Assembly: GCA_050250665.1 (NCBI GenBank)
Contig: JBFWOF010000041.1
Location: 1 to 56,742, forward strand
DNA from: JADKFD01 sp050250665
GTDB lineage: Bacteria; Pseudomonadota; Gammaproteobacteria; Xanthomonadales; SZUA-5
Length of the DNA stretch: 56,742 bases
Reading direction: 5' to 3'
The position numbers and the translations under genes are program-made. How positions within the stretch are numbered: the first letter of the stretch is position 1; each line of letters starts with the position of its first letter. Below are positions 33,354-42,268 of this stretch, in pieces. Below the pieces are notes generated by a model, which saw only the letters and a list, made by a program, of their open reading frames with translations, ran no database searches and had not been told where the DNA came from.

Positions 33354-35828
33354 ATGCGCGCACTGGCCCACTCCCTTTCAAGCTGCGACCCCGGCTGGCT
33401 GCGACTGCACGCCTGGTTCGAGCAGCGTGGCTGGGCACCGGCGCCCTTTCAGTTGCAGCTGTGGCAGGCCTGGCGCGAGGGTCGCAGCGGCTTGCTGCAC
33501 GCCCCGACCGGCAGCGGCAAGACGCTGGCCGTGTGGGGCGGTGTGTTGCTGGATGCACTGAATGCCGAGGCGCCACCAGGGCCGGGCTTGCGCGTGCTCT
33601 GGATCACGCCGCTCAGGGCGCTGGCCGCCGATACGCTGGAAAATCTGCGGGCGCCGACGCTGGATCTCGGTCTGAAGCTGGAGATCGAGCTGCGCACCGC
33701 GGACACCAGCAGCAGCGCCCGTGCCCGTCAGCGCAAACGCCCGCCCTTTGCGCTGATCACCACACCCGAGAGCCTGTCGCTGCGGCTCTCCCATGCCGAT
33801 GAGCAGGCCGCACTGGCGCAGCTGGACGCCATCGTCGTCGACGAATGGCATGAGCTGCTCGGCAGCAAGCGCGGCGTGCAGTTGGAGCTGTGTCTGGCTC
33901 GGCTGCGGCAGCTGAATCCTCAGCTGAAGATCTGGGGCGTATCGGCCACGCTGGGAAATCTCGATCAGGCCATGCAGGTCTTGCTCGGCCCCAGCGTCGA
34001 CGGCACCCTGATCCAGGCACCGGAGCACCGCCGACTCGTCATCGACTCGTCCTTGCCGGCCCAAGCCGAGCGTTTCCCCTGGGCCGGGCACCTGGGTTTG
34101 CGGCAGTTGCCGCAGGTGCTGGACAGCGTGCTCGCCGCGCAGAGTACGCTGGTGTTCACCAACACAAGGGCGCAGGCCGAACTTTGGTTTCAGGCGCTGG
34201 CCGCGGTCTGGCCGCTGGAAGCGCAGACGCTGGCGCTCCACCACGGCTCGCTGGACGCCGAACACCGGCGCGAGGTCGAACAGGGATTGCGCGAGGGCCG
34301 ACTGCGCGCGGTCGTGGCCACCTCATCGCTGGATCTGGGTGTGGATTTCTGCAGTGTCGATCAGGTGATCCAGATCGGCAGCCCCAAGGGCATTGCCCGT
34401 CTGCTGCAACGGGCCGGGCGCAGCGGGCATCGTCCCGGACAGGCCAGTCGCCTTCGATTTGTTCCCACCCAGATGCTGGAATTGCTGGAGATCGTGGCCA
34501 CCCGCCGGGCACTGGCGCGCGGACGCATCGAGGCCCGCCCGCCGCTGACACGCAGTCTGGATGTGCTGGCCCAGCATCTGGTGACGCTGGCGCTGGGCGG
34601 CGGCTTCGAGCGTGAGCCGATGCTGGCTGAGGTTCGTCGCTGCCATGCTTTCGCCGAACTCGGTGAGTGCGAATTCGATCAGGTGCTGGACCTGATCACC
34701 CGTGGCGGCGCCAGTCTGGCCAGCTATCCGGACTATCAGCGGGTGCAGCTGCTGGACGGCCGCTACCGGATCGAGGATCGCAAGCTGGCGCAGCGCCACC
34801 GCTGGGGTATCGGCACCATTGTCGCCGACAGCCAGATGCAGGTTCGCTTTGTCGGCGGCGGCTACCTCGGCAGCGTCGAGGAGAGTTTTCTCACCCGCCT
34901 CAAGCCCGGCGACCGCTTCCAGTTTGCCGGGCGCAGCCTGGAGCTGGTACGCATCCACCAGATGCAGGCCCAGGTGCGGCGGGTCAACGGGCGCGCCGGC
35001 GCCGTCCCGCGCTGGATGGGTGGCAAACTGCCGCTCAGCAGCGATCTGGCCGATGAGGTGCTGCAACTGCTGGCTCATCCCTTTGGCGATGAGGCCGAAT
35101 GGCCGCTGCTGGGACCGATCCTGACCTTGCAGCAGCAGCTGTCGGCCTTGCCACGCCCGGGCGTGCTGCTGATCGAAATGCTGCGCACCCGCGAGGGCCA
35201 TCATCTGGCGCTCTACCCCTACGCCGGCCGTAGCGTGCATGAAGGACTGGCGCCGCTGCTGGCCGCACGCATAGCCCGGCTGCGCCCGGCCAGTTTCAGC
35301 TATGCGGTCAACGATCATGGGTTGATGCTGAGCTCACGGGCGCCGATCGCGCTGCAGGCGGAGCAGGTCGCCGCCCTGCTCGATCCGGCTGGCTTGATGG
35401 AGGACATCGAAGCCAGCCTCAACCTGGCTGAACTCGGTCGCCGGCAATTTCGCGAGATCTCCCAGATCGCCGGGCTGGTGGTCCGCGCCGCCCCCGGCCG
35501 CCAGCGCAGCGTGCGCCAGCTGCAGGCGTCGAGCTCGCTGTTGTTCGATGTGCTCTCCGAACACGATCCCGGCCATGTGTTGCTGGGCTGCGCCCGGCGC
35601 GAAGTGCTGGAACAGCAACTGGAGTACCAGCGACTGCAGACAGTGCTGCAGCGCATGGGCACGAGTCGAGTGGAGTGGCGCCAGCCGAAGTCCCTCACGC
35701 CATTCGCCTTTCCGCTGTGGGCCGAGCGCCTGCGCGGACAGCTCAGCGTGGAAGACTGGCAGACCCGAGTACGGGCGATGGCCGAGGCGATGGAGGCCAG
35801 ATATTCGCGCACGGGTGGGCTCCAATGA
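33354..35828 (+). CDS. Lhr-type DEXH-box helicase (ligase-associated DNA damage response)
   Basis: This 824-residue superfamily 2 helicase has Walker A at 50-57 (APTGSGKT), motif Ia ITPLRALAADT, DEWH at 163-166, SATLGN and TSSLDLGVDF. Motif VI is RLLQRAGRSGHRPG. The C-terminal half carries the Lhr-core winged-helix and beta-rich region (RWGIGTIVADSQMQVRFVGG). Its size and its coupling to pdeM match the ligase-associated Lhr-Core2 helicase that unwinds 3'-tailed or hybrid DNA in repair. The usual ATP-dependent ligase and Lig-associated exonuclease genes are not adjacent here. It overlaps pdeM by 4 bp. Confidence 0.92.
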   Translation: MRALAHSLSSCDPGWLRLHAWFEQRGWAPAPFQLQLWQAWREGRSGLLHAPTGSGKTLAVWGGVLLDALNAEAPPGPGLRVLWITPLRALAADTLENLRAPTLDLGLKLEIELRTADTSSSARARQRKRPPFALITTPESLSLRLSHADEQAALAQLDAIVVDEWHELLGSKRGVQLELCLARLRQLNPQLKIWGVSATLGNLDQAMQVLLGPSVDGTLIQAPEHRRLVIDSSLPAQAERFPWAGHLGLRQLPQVLDSVLAAQSTLVFTNTRAQAELWFQALAAVWPLEAQTLALHHGSLDAEHRREVEQGLREGRLRAVVATSSLDLGVDFCSVDQVIQIGSPKGIARLLQRAGRSGHRPGQASRLRFVPTQMLELLEIVATRRALARGRIEARPPLTRSLDVLAQHLVTLALGGGFEREPMLAEVRRCHAFAELGECEFDQVLDLITRGGASLASYPDYQRVQLLDGRYRIEDRKLAQRHRWGIGTIVADSQMQVRFVGGGYLGSVEESFLTRLKPGDRFQFAGRSLELVRIHQMQAQVRRVNGRAGAVPRWMGGKLPLSSDLADEVLQLLAHPFGDEAEWPLLGPILTLQQQLSALPRPGVLLIEMLRTREGHHLALYPYAGRSVHEGLAPLLAARIARLRPASFSYAVNDHGLMLSSRAPIALQAEQVAALLDPAGLMEDIEASLNLAELGRRQFREISQIAGLVVRAAPGRQRSVRQLQASSSLLFDVLSEHDPGHVLLGCARREVLEQQLEYQRLQTVLQRMGTSRVEWRQPKSLTPFAFPLWAERLRGQLSVEDWQTRVRAMAEAMEARYSRTGGLQ

Positions 35829-36475
35829 CCGAAGCCGACAGCGTGGAGCTGCATTGGCACGGAGAACGGCTGCAGCTGTTGCCGCAGCGCGCCCTGCTGC
35901 TACCCGATCACGCGGCCCTGGTCATTGCCGACTGGCATCTGGGCAAGAGCGAGATCTTCCGCCGTGCCGGCATCGCCGTACCGGATGGCGGCACCGAAGC
36001 CGATCTGTCACGGCTGGATCAGCTGATCGCGCAGTTTCGCCCGGTCCAGCTGCTGGTCCTGGGCGATCTGGTCCACGGCGCGGTCAGGGCCGATTCGCCG
36101 TGGCTGACCCGGCTGAAAGCCTGGCGCCAGCGCCATCCGCGACTGGCCCTGCGCGCCGTGGTCGGCAACCACGACCGGCACCTCAAGGCGCTGCCGCTGG
36201 ACGAATGCATGCCGGCACTGCAGATCGGCGCGCTGCGCTGCGTGCATGAAAGCTCGGTCACCGCGGGCGCCCCGGAACTGGCCGGCCATCTGCACCCGGT
36301 AATGCGCCTGAGCGGTGTCGGCATGCGCGAACGCGTGCCGGTGTTCTGGCTGCGGCCACACAGCCTGATCCTGCCCTCCTTCGGCGGATTCACCGGCGGC
36401 CACCCGATTCAACCCAGCGCCGACGATCAGGTCTATGCGGCCCTGCCGCAGGCGGTGATTGCGATTCGGCGGTAG
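35825..36475 (+). CDS. pdeM: Ligase-associated DNA damage response endonuclease PdeM
   Basis: This 216-residue calcineurin-like metallophosphoesterase has metal-binding motifs ADWHLGKSE (Asp36, His38), LGDLVHG (Asp81), VGNHDRH and AGHLHP. It belongs to the small PdeM family, which acts in bacterial DNA repair with a helicase, a nuclease and an ATP-dependent ligase. The start ATGA overlaps the helicase stop, so the two are co-translated. It is followed by repeats and no further gene on this strand until 46116. Confidence 0.92.
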   Translation: MTEADSVELHWHGERLQLLPQRALLLPDHAALVIADWHLGKSEIFRRAGIAVPDGGTEADLSRLDQLIAQFRPVQLLVLGDLVHGAVRADSPWLTRLKAWRQRHPRLALRAVVGNHDRHLKALPLDECMPALQIGALRCVHESSVTAGAPELAGHLHPVMRLSGVGMRERVPVFWLRPHSLILPSFGGFTGGHPIQPSADDQVYAALPQAVIAIRR

Positions 36476-37105
36476 GGGAATGGGGCACGGGGCACGGGGC
36501 ACGGGGCACGGGGATAGGCTTCGGCCAGAATTGTCCGTTGCTTGCATCCATGCGATGCCGTAGGTCATGTTGACCGCGCAGCGGTCTACCTGACATCGAT
36601 GAAGCGAGAACACACCCATCGAAGCACCTGCGGAGGACGGCGAGGAATGGATGTTGCGTCATCCGGACAGCAATCGCGGCTGAAGCCGCTCCCACAGGAT
36701 TCGCGTTACGTGGCCCGCATTCGCGGCCAGCCGGGTCTGTCCAAGTGATTTATGTGAAGCCAATAGTCGGTAGACGAATCGGCTGGACAGAAGCGGCATT
36801 GAGGAGGGACGCGCGCCTGCGCAGCCGCTCTGGGTCTACCGCCTCACGGCGGCGCCGCAGCGCGGCGCCCTCCAGGAGCCCAGATCGCAAGTCATAGATG
36901 TGTCATTGCGAGGAGCGGAGCGACGAAGCAATCCAGGTAGAGCCGTACGCCCCTGGATTGCTTCGCTACGTTCGCAATGACGCCTGGGGGTTCATGGCCC
37001 GTGGGCAGTTTCGGGCCGACACACGCGGCTCGCAATGACGCCGAGTTCGGACCTATACAGGAGTGCCGAACCCCGCTGCCTTTCCCCTGCACCCTGCCCC
37101 TTTCC
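36476..37105. repeat. 630-bp gene-free region packed with repeats
   Basis: In order the region holds tandem GGGCACG heptamers (36483-36510, four units), a hairpin REP with stem TGACCGC/GCGGTCT (36562-36596), and a GCGGCTGAAGCCGCTCCCACAG REP (36674-36701). A GC-rich GGCGCCGCAGCGCGGCGCC palindrome lies near 36847-36873. A composite CGTCATTGCGA element (36902-37040), including its second half ttcatggcccgtgggcag, follows. No gene was seen. Confidence 0.9.
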
Positions 37106-38506
37106 TCAACTCCCCTTGCGCAACTCGCTGTACGCCGCCAGCGCGGCTTCGCGGCTGCGCTTGAGATCGACGATGGGTTTGGGGTAGCCGCGCACTCCGC
37201 CGACCGACCACGGCTGATGGATGTGTTCGGCGGGCAGATGGGCCAGTTCCGGTACGTATTTGCGAACATAGCTGCCCAGCGGGTCGAAGCGCTCGCCCTG
37301 GGTGATCGGGTTGAAGATGCGGAAATACGGCGCGGCATCGGCGCCGCTGCCGGCGGTCCACTGCCAGCCCTGGGTGTTGGCCGCCAGATCGGCATCGACC
37401 AGGGTGTCCCAGAACCAGCGGGCGCCGTGCAGCCAGTGGTAGCGCAGGTTCTTGGTCAGGAACGAGGCCACGATCATGCGCACCCGGTTGTGCATCCAAC
37501 CCGTGTTCCAGAGCTGGCGCATGCCGGCATCCACAATCGGAATACCCGTGCGTCCGCGCTGCCAGGCGCTCAACTGAGCCGAATCCACCTCAGCCCAGGG
37601 GAAATCGGCAAAGCCCGCCTGCAGGGGTTGCTCGGTGGTATGCGGAAAGTGATAGAGCAGATGGTGCCCGAAATCGCGCCAGCCGAGTTCGCGCAGATAA
37701 GGCTCGGCCAGTTCGCGCTGGGCCAAAGATGCCTTGCGCAGCAGCCGATCAGCCACCTGACGCGGGCTGATTTCGCCAAAATGCAGAGCGGGCGACAGCC
37801 TTGAGGTACCCGGTCGATCCGGGCGGTCGCGGCCCTGCGCGTAGTTTTCGAGGGCACCGATGGCGAACTCATCCAGTTGCTCCCGGGCGGCCTCACTACC
37901 GGGCGACCAGGCGCCGTAGAAACCCTGATCCCAGTCGATCCGCGGCAGCAGCTCCAGGCTGTCGAGTTCAACGCCCGACACTTCATGCGCGGTCAAGCGT
38001 GACGGAGCGGGTAGCGGCTCCGGCAGCGGCAGACAGGTCTTCAGCTTGCGCCAGAACGGGGTGAACACCCGATAGGGCTCACCGCTGCCGTTCTTGATCT
38101 CCCAGGGCTCGGCAATCAGGTGTGCGGCGTGACTGTGAGCCTCGATGCCGCGGCCGCGCAAGCCCTCCTTGATGCTGGCATCGCGGCGCACCAGCGCCGG
38201 GTCGTAAAGTCGATTCCAGTAAACGGCACCGGCGCCGGTCTGTTCGATCAGACGATCGAGTTCGAGCGCCGTATCACCGCGGCGCAGCACGAGGCTGCTG
38301 CCCAGCGCTTTCAGATCCCCATCGAGTGCCAGCAGACTGTGATGCAGCCACCACCGGGACGCCGCTCCGGGCTCCCACGGCTGCTCTTCATGCGGGGCGT
38401 GGATGTAAACCGGAATCGGCGTATGCCCGGCCGCGACCGCGGCGCACAGCGCCGGATTGTCGGCAATCCGCAGATCGCGTCTGAACCAGACCAGCGCCGC
38501 GGACAT
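37106..38506 (-). CDS. phrB: Deoxyribodipyrimidine photo-lyase
   Basis: This 466-residue flavoprotein repairs cyclobutane pyrimidine dimers with blue light. It has an N-terminal alpha/beta antenna domain (MSAALVWFRRDLRIADNPAL) and a C-terminal FAD-binding helical domain. The family motifs are GTSRLSPALHFGEISPRQV, WRDFGHHLLYHFPH, GIPIVDAGMRQLWNTGWMHN, RMIVASFLTKNL and NTQGWQWTAGSGADAAPYFR. It is class I CPD type by length and motifs. The start codon shares one base with the stop of the upstream SDR gene (TGATG), so the two are co-translated. Confidence 0.95.
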   Translation of the reverse strand: MSAALVWFRRDLRIADNPALCAAVAAGHTPIPVYIHAPHEEQPWEPGAASRWWLHHSLLALDGDLKALGSSLVLRRGDTALELDRLIEQTGAGAVYWNRLYDPALVRRDASIKEGLRGRGIEAHSHAAHLIAEPWEIKNGSGEPYRVFTPFWRKLKTCLPLPEPLPAPSRLTAHEVSGVELDSLELLPRIDWDQGFYGAWSPGSEAAREQLDEFAIGALENYAQGRDRPDRPGTSRLSPALHFGEISPRQVADRLLRKASLAQRELAEPYLRELGWRDFGHHLLYHFPHTTEQPLQAGFADFPWAEVDSAQLSAWQRGRTGIPIVDAGMRQLWNTGWMHNRVRMIVASFLTKNLRYHWLHGARWFWDTLVDADLAANTQGWQWTAGSGADAAPYFRIFNPITQGERFDPLGSYVRKYVPELAHLPAEHIHQPWSVGGVRGYPKPIVDLKRSREAALAAYSELRKGS

Positions 38507-39252
38507 CAGGAGCCTGCGCTTCGAACCAGGGGACGCACGGCGCTGAATCCTCCATCCATATGAATGACCTCACCGGTGATCCAGCGCGCGTCGCTGCTCA
38601 GCAACCAGGCCGCCACGGCAGCTCCGTCGGCCGCATCGCCATAATGCCCCAAGGGATATTGCGCCGCGATATTCTGCTGACTGCGCTCGTTCACCAGCAT
38701 TCGTTCGGTCATCGGCGAACGCATCAAACCGGGCGCCACCGCGTTGATGCGGATGCCCATATGCGAAAAGTCCGCCGCCACCGATCGGACCAGGGCCTCG
38801 ATGGCGCCCTTGGCCATGGCGATCCCGGCGTGATTGCTGACCCCGAGTCCGGCAACCACCGAGCTGAACAGCACGATATCGCCCGTCTTCCTGGCCGCAG
38901 CCAGCGCCTTGGTGTAGGCCTGCACGCTGAAGAAGGCAGTATCGACATTCGCCGCCATGCAGCCGCGCAGGGCTTCGGCGGTGACCCGTCCCAGAGGTGC
39001 GATCAGGGTGTTGCCGGCACAGTTGATCAGGGCATCGGGCACGATCCCGGCACGCTCCACCGCCAGGGCAAAGGCCGCCTCGGCGCCGCCGGGCGTGGAC
39101 ACGTCGGACTGCACCAGGACATCACCATCGGCCGGATCCAGCAGCGTCACATCGCGGCTGACCAGCACCAGCCTCCAGCCCGCTTCACGCAACCGGGTTG
39201 CGAGCGCGCGTGCCACGCCTCCGCTGGCACCGGTGATCAATGCTGTTTTCAT
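38506..39252 (-). CDS. Atypical short-chain dehydrogenase/reductase
   Basis: This 248-residue Rossmann-fold protein has the nucleotide loop TGASGGVARAL (7-17), NCAG (77-80), an SS pair at 130-131 and Lys148. The catalytic Tyr of the Tyr-x3-Lys motif is replaced by Ile144 (NHAGIAMAKG). C-terminal INAVAPGLMRSPMTERM is normal for the family. It probably binds NAD(P) but may not follow the standard SDR mechanism. I take the ATG at 39252 because AGGAAG lies 6 bp upstream; a start at 39267 is also open. It is directly coupled to photolyase, an association that may be functional. Confidence 0.87.
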   Translation of the reverse strand: MKTALITGASGGVARALATRLREAGWRLVLVSRDVTLLDPADGDVLVQSDVSTPGGAEAAFALAVERAGIVPDALINCAGNTLIAPLGRVTAEALRGCMAANVDTAFFSVQAYTKALAAARKTGDIVLFSSVVAGLGVSNHAGIAMAKGAIEALVRSVAADFSHMGIRINAVAPGLMRSPMTERMLVNERSQQNIAAQYPLGHYGDAADGAAVAAWLLSSDARWITGEVIHMDGGFSAVRPLVRSAGS

Positions 39253-39428
39253 GTCTGGCTTCCTCAAGAAGATCTGCCAAAGCTAGCCAATCCGACGTTC
39301 CGGGCGGGTGAACCTCCAATCCTGGCGCCGATGTGCCTCATGGCCAGGACGGATCCAGGAACGCCGATTTCACGAGGCAGGCCCGCTCCGACCTTCGCGA
39401 GGCAAGCTCGCTCCTACGCGCATCGGGG

Positions 39429-39875
39429 TCAATTCCGGTTCTTGACCAGTCGCAGACGCTGTTCCCGGAATCCGGCCTTGCGGAAGAACTCGTGGGCCTG
39501 CTCGCGGTGTTCGGCGCTGGTGACTTCGATGCGACTGACGCCACGCTCGGCAAACCAGCGTTCGGCAGCCGCCAGCAAGCGTTTGCCTACGCCCAGGCCA
39601 CGTTGATCTTCATCGACCGCCAGCGCGGTGATGCGGCCCAACGGCTGTTCCTGCTGCAGCATCGGGATCAGATGACCGGCAACCACACCAGCGACCACAA
39701 TCCCCACGGTCGCCACCAGCACCAGGTTGTCATCGGCATGCGCCACCAGTTCACGCATGCGCTCTTCGGCCGATTTCAGTTCCACCGGATAGCCCATGGT
39801 CACCAGCAAGCGCGCAACAGCCTCACCATCGGCCAGGGTGCCCACGCGTATCTGGATGGCATCGCGTGCCGTCAT
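39429..39875 (-). CDS. GNAT-family N-acetyltransferase
   Basis: This 148-residue protein carries the acetyl-CoA-binding core ITALAVDEDQRGLGVGKRLL (motif A: Gln/Arg-Gly-x-Gly-x-Gly/Ala) and a C-terminal HEFFRKAGFRE typical of RimI-like GNATs. The start ATG at 39875 overlaps the corA stop (ATGA). Upstream in-frame ATGs lie within corA. The substrate is unknown. The last gene of the corC-DUF4105-corA cluster. Confidence 0.88.
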   Translation of the reverse strand: MTARDAIQIRVGTLADGEAVARLLVTMGYPVELKSAEERMRELVAHADDNLVLVATVGIVVAGVVAGHLIPMLQQEQPLGRITALAVDEDQRGLGVGKRLLAAAERWFAERGVSRIEVTSAEHREQAHEFFRKAGFREQRLRLVKNRN

Positions 39876-40915
39876 AGCCATTCCGCCTTCTTCAGTCGTG
39901 CGTACAAGGCTACGCACATCAGCACCGTGACGCCCACCACCGTGACGTAACCATAGTGCCAGTCAAGCTCGGGCATGTACTTGAAATTCATGCCGTAGAT
40001 CGCGCCTACCGTGGTCGGGATGGCAAGGATGGCAGCCCAGCCGGCCAGCCGCTTGGTAACTTCGTTCTGGCCCACCGACACCATCGCCAGATTGACCTGC
40101 AAGGCAGCCGAAATCATTTCCCCCAGGGTGCTGGTGGCTTCACTCATGCGCACCGCGTGATCGAAGACATCGCGGAAATACAGTCGGACTTCCTCGTGGA
40201 TCAGGCCCGGGAAGAAGCGTTTGAGCTGATTGAGGATGTCATGCATGGGCGTCACCGCCAGCCGCAGCGTGACCAGTTCGCGCTTGAGGTAATACAGGTG
40301 TTCGATGGTGTCGCGGTCAAAGCGGTCGTTGAAGATGCGCTGCTCCAGCTCTTTCAGCTCCGACTCGAAACTGCTGACGATCGGGAAGTAGTTGTCGACG
40401 ATGAAGTCGAGCACCGCGTACAGGCCGAAGCTGGGCCCCAGCGCCAGCATTTCCGGCGTCTGTTCGCAGCTGGCGCGGGCGCGGGCATAGCTGAGCGAGG
40501 CGCCATGGCGTACGGTGATCAGAAAGCGTTTGCCGAGGAAGATATGGGTCTCGCCAAACTGCACCTTGCCGCCAACGAACTGCGAGGTATGGACGACGAT
40601 GAACAGGGTGTCGTCGTAGACCTCGATCTTGGGGCGTTGATGCGCATGCTGGGCGTCTTCGATGGCCAGATCGTGCAGGCCGAACTCCTCCTGGATTTTC
40701 AGCAACATCGCCTCATCGGGCTCATGCAGACCGAGCCAGATGAAGGTATCGGGCTCCGCCAGAATATCGCTGATCTCATCCAGCGTGGTATCGCGAACGC
40801 GTTGGCCGCTGCTGGCATAGGCCACGCAGTTGACCACCGGTTTGCGACCCTGATCGGTGGCTGAGACGGCCGTCGGCAGGGGCAGCGCTTCTACAGGCGA
40901 CTTGAGCTCGTCCAT
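39872..40915 (-). CDS. corA: Magnesium/cobalt transporter CorA
   Basis: This 347-residue protein has a large N-terminal cytosolic domain and two C-terminal helices. The signature YGMNFKYMPEL (GMN 308-310) lies at the end of the first helix, and the tail after the second helix is Lys-rich (LKKAEWL). It forms a pentameric Mg2+ (and Co2+/Ni2+) channel in the inner membrane. The ATG at 40915 is chosen because GAGG lies 5 bp ahead; a GTG at 40921 overlaps that site. It is downstream of corC and DUF4105 in the same direction. Confidence 0.95.
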   Translation of the reverse strand: MDELKSPVEALPLPTAVSATDQGRKPVVNCVAYASSGQRVRDTTLDEISDILAEPDTFIWLGLHEPDEAMLLKIQEEFGLHDLAIEDAQHAHQRPKIEVYDDTLFIVVHTSQFVGGKVQFGETHIFLGKRFLITVRHGASLSYARARASCEQTPEMLALGPSFGLYAVLDFIVDNYFPIVSSFESELKELEQRIFNDRFDRDTIEHLYYLKRELVTLRLAVTPMHDILNQLKRFFPGLIHEEVRLYFRDVFDHAVRMSEATSTLGEMISAALQVNLAMVSVGQNEVTKRLAGWAAILAIPTTVGAIYGMNFKYMPELDWHYGYVTVVGVTVLMCVALYARLKKAEWL

Positions 40916-40984
40916 GGGCACCTCGATGAATCTTTCGGCGCCGGCATCATGCGCGGCCGTCGCCGGAGGTTCAACCTGAAGCGC

Positions 40985-42268
40985 TCAGATGGACCCGGCC
41001 CGGCAACGACGCGCCAACACCAAACGCATTACCAGTACCAGCGGACCGAGCAGCAACAGCCACTCGATATTGGACTGGTCAAAGCTGCGGAACACTTTGG
41101 ACAGCGTCGCAAACACCACCAGGCCGAAGGCGATCCAGGCCCCGATGCGCGCGATCAGGGCAGTGCGGCCGGTGACCTGCTCGCGCCACAGCAGCTGAAT
41201 CCAGGCCGGCAGCGTCAGCCACCAGCTGGGCGACAGCAGCAACAGGTTTTCGTTGCGCCAGGCGGCAGCATGGTCGGTGCCCAGCCACAGGCCGGCCAGC
41301 ACCAGACCCGCAGCCCCCAGCACCAGGGACAGGCCGGAGCCCGACAGCGCCAGCGCCACACGACCCCAGGGATACAGCTCGGACAGTCGCGACAAGGCCA
41401 GCAGCAGGCCCGCCAGAACGATACCCATGGCCGCAAAGGGTGCGCGCGAGTCGGGCGGCAACGGCCAGATATCAGCGCTGTCTGCAGTGGCAGGCAGCAC
41501 CCGTTCACTGAGCAGCAAGGGCTGGCCGTCGGCGAGTTTCAGATCGCGAATCTGGCGCTTGAGTTCACCGGGGATGAAACCCTCGTCCCAGATCGACAGC
41601 GGCTGGTCTACCGGCTGGCCCAGCGCCAGATCGGTGCCGAGGTAGAGCCAGGGCACACCCTGCGCGTAGGCACGGGTGAAGCGCCGGTAGGTCCAGCCGT
41701 GAGAGCGGTGCTGGGTCGCCTTCCTGAGCGCGCCACCGAGCGCCAGATCGAGGGCGTCGCGCACCCGCGTGGAGCAGTTGAAGGTGTAGTAGTCGTAGCG
41801 GTAGTCGCGATTCTCCGGGCGCACCTGCTCGGCCAGATAGGCAGCCAGGATGGCCACGGCCGCCGCATCCAGGCGCAATTCCTGCAGCCAGACCCGACGG
41901 CCATCGTCGACGTAGCCGGAAAGATCGGCATCGCCATCCAGCGCCACCGCCTGATAGAGCATGCGTCCGCGGACGAAGCGCAGCAGGAAGTCCTGCTGGG
42001 CAAAGTCGAAATAGCCGAAGTTGTAGCTGACGCTGCGGCCGCTGTCGGGATCACGCAGGAGGATGGCGTTGTGGCCAAAGCGCTGCCAATACAGCTCGCC
42101 CGGCTCGACCGTCACCAGATACACCTGCAGAGGCGCGGGCGCGGCCAGCACCTCTGAAACGTCGCCCTCAGGTACCGAGCTCGCCGACGAGGAAGTCTGT
42201 GCCGGCGCCGCAAAAGCCGCCAGGCACAGCACAACCAGCGCCAGCGCCCGCCATCCGGGAAAACTCAT
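40985..42268 (-). CDS. DUF4105 membrane protein
   Basis: This 427-residue protein has a signal peptide (about 1-23, ending PAQ|T), then a DUF4105 domain (about 45-250). That domain has YLVTVEPGELYWQRFGHNAI, YNFGYFDF and a conserved Cys in YYTFNCSTRVRDAL, reminiscent of papain-like/NlpC-type cysteine folds. Four to five transmembrane helices follow (about 270-415). It is probably an inner-membrane protein with a periplasmic domain, and its activity is unproven. It overlaps corC by 4 bp (ATGA). Confidence 0.87.
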   Translation of the reverse strand: MSFPGWRALALVVLCLAAFAAPAQTSSSASSVPEGDVSEVLAAPAPLQVYLVTVEPGELYWQRFGHNAILLRDPDSGRSVSYNFGYFDFAQQDFLLRFVRGRMLYQAVALDGDADLSGYVDDGRRVWLQELRLDAAAVAILAAYLAEQVRPENRDYRYDYYTFNCSTRVRDALDLALGGALRKATQHRSHGWTYRRFTRAYAQGVPWLYLGTDLALGQPVDQPLSIWDEGFIPGELKRQIRDLKLADGQPLLLSERVLPATADSADIWPLPPDSRAPFAAMGIVLAGLLLALSRLSELYPWGRVALALSGSGLSLVLGAAGLVLAGLWLGTDHAAAWRNENLLLLSPSWWLTLPAWIQLLWREQVTGRTALIARIGAWIAFGLVVFATLSKVFRSFDQSNIEWLLLLGPLVLVMRLVLARRCRAGSI

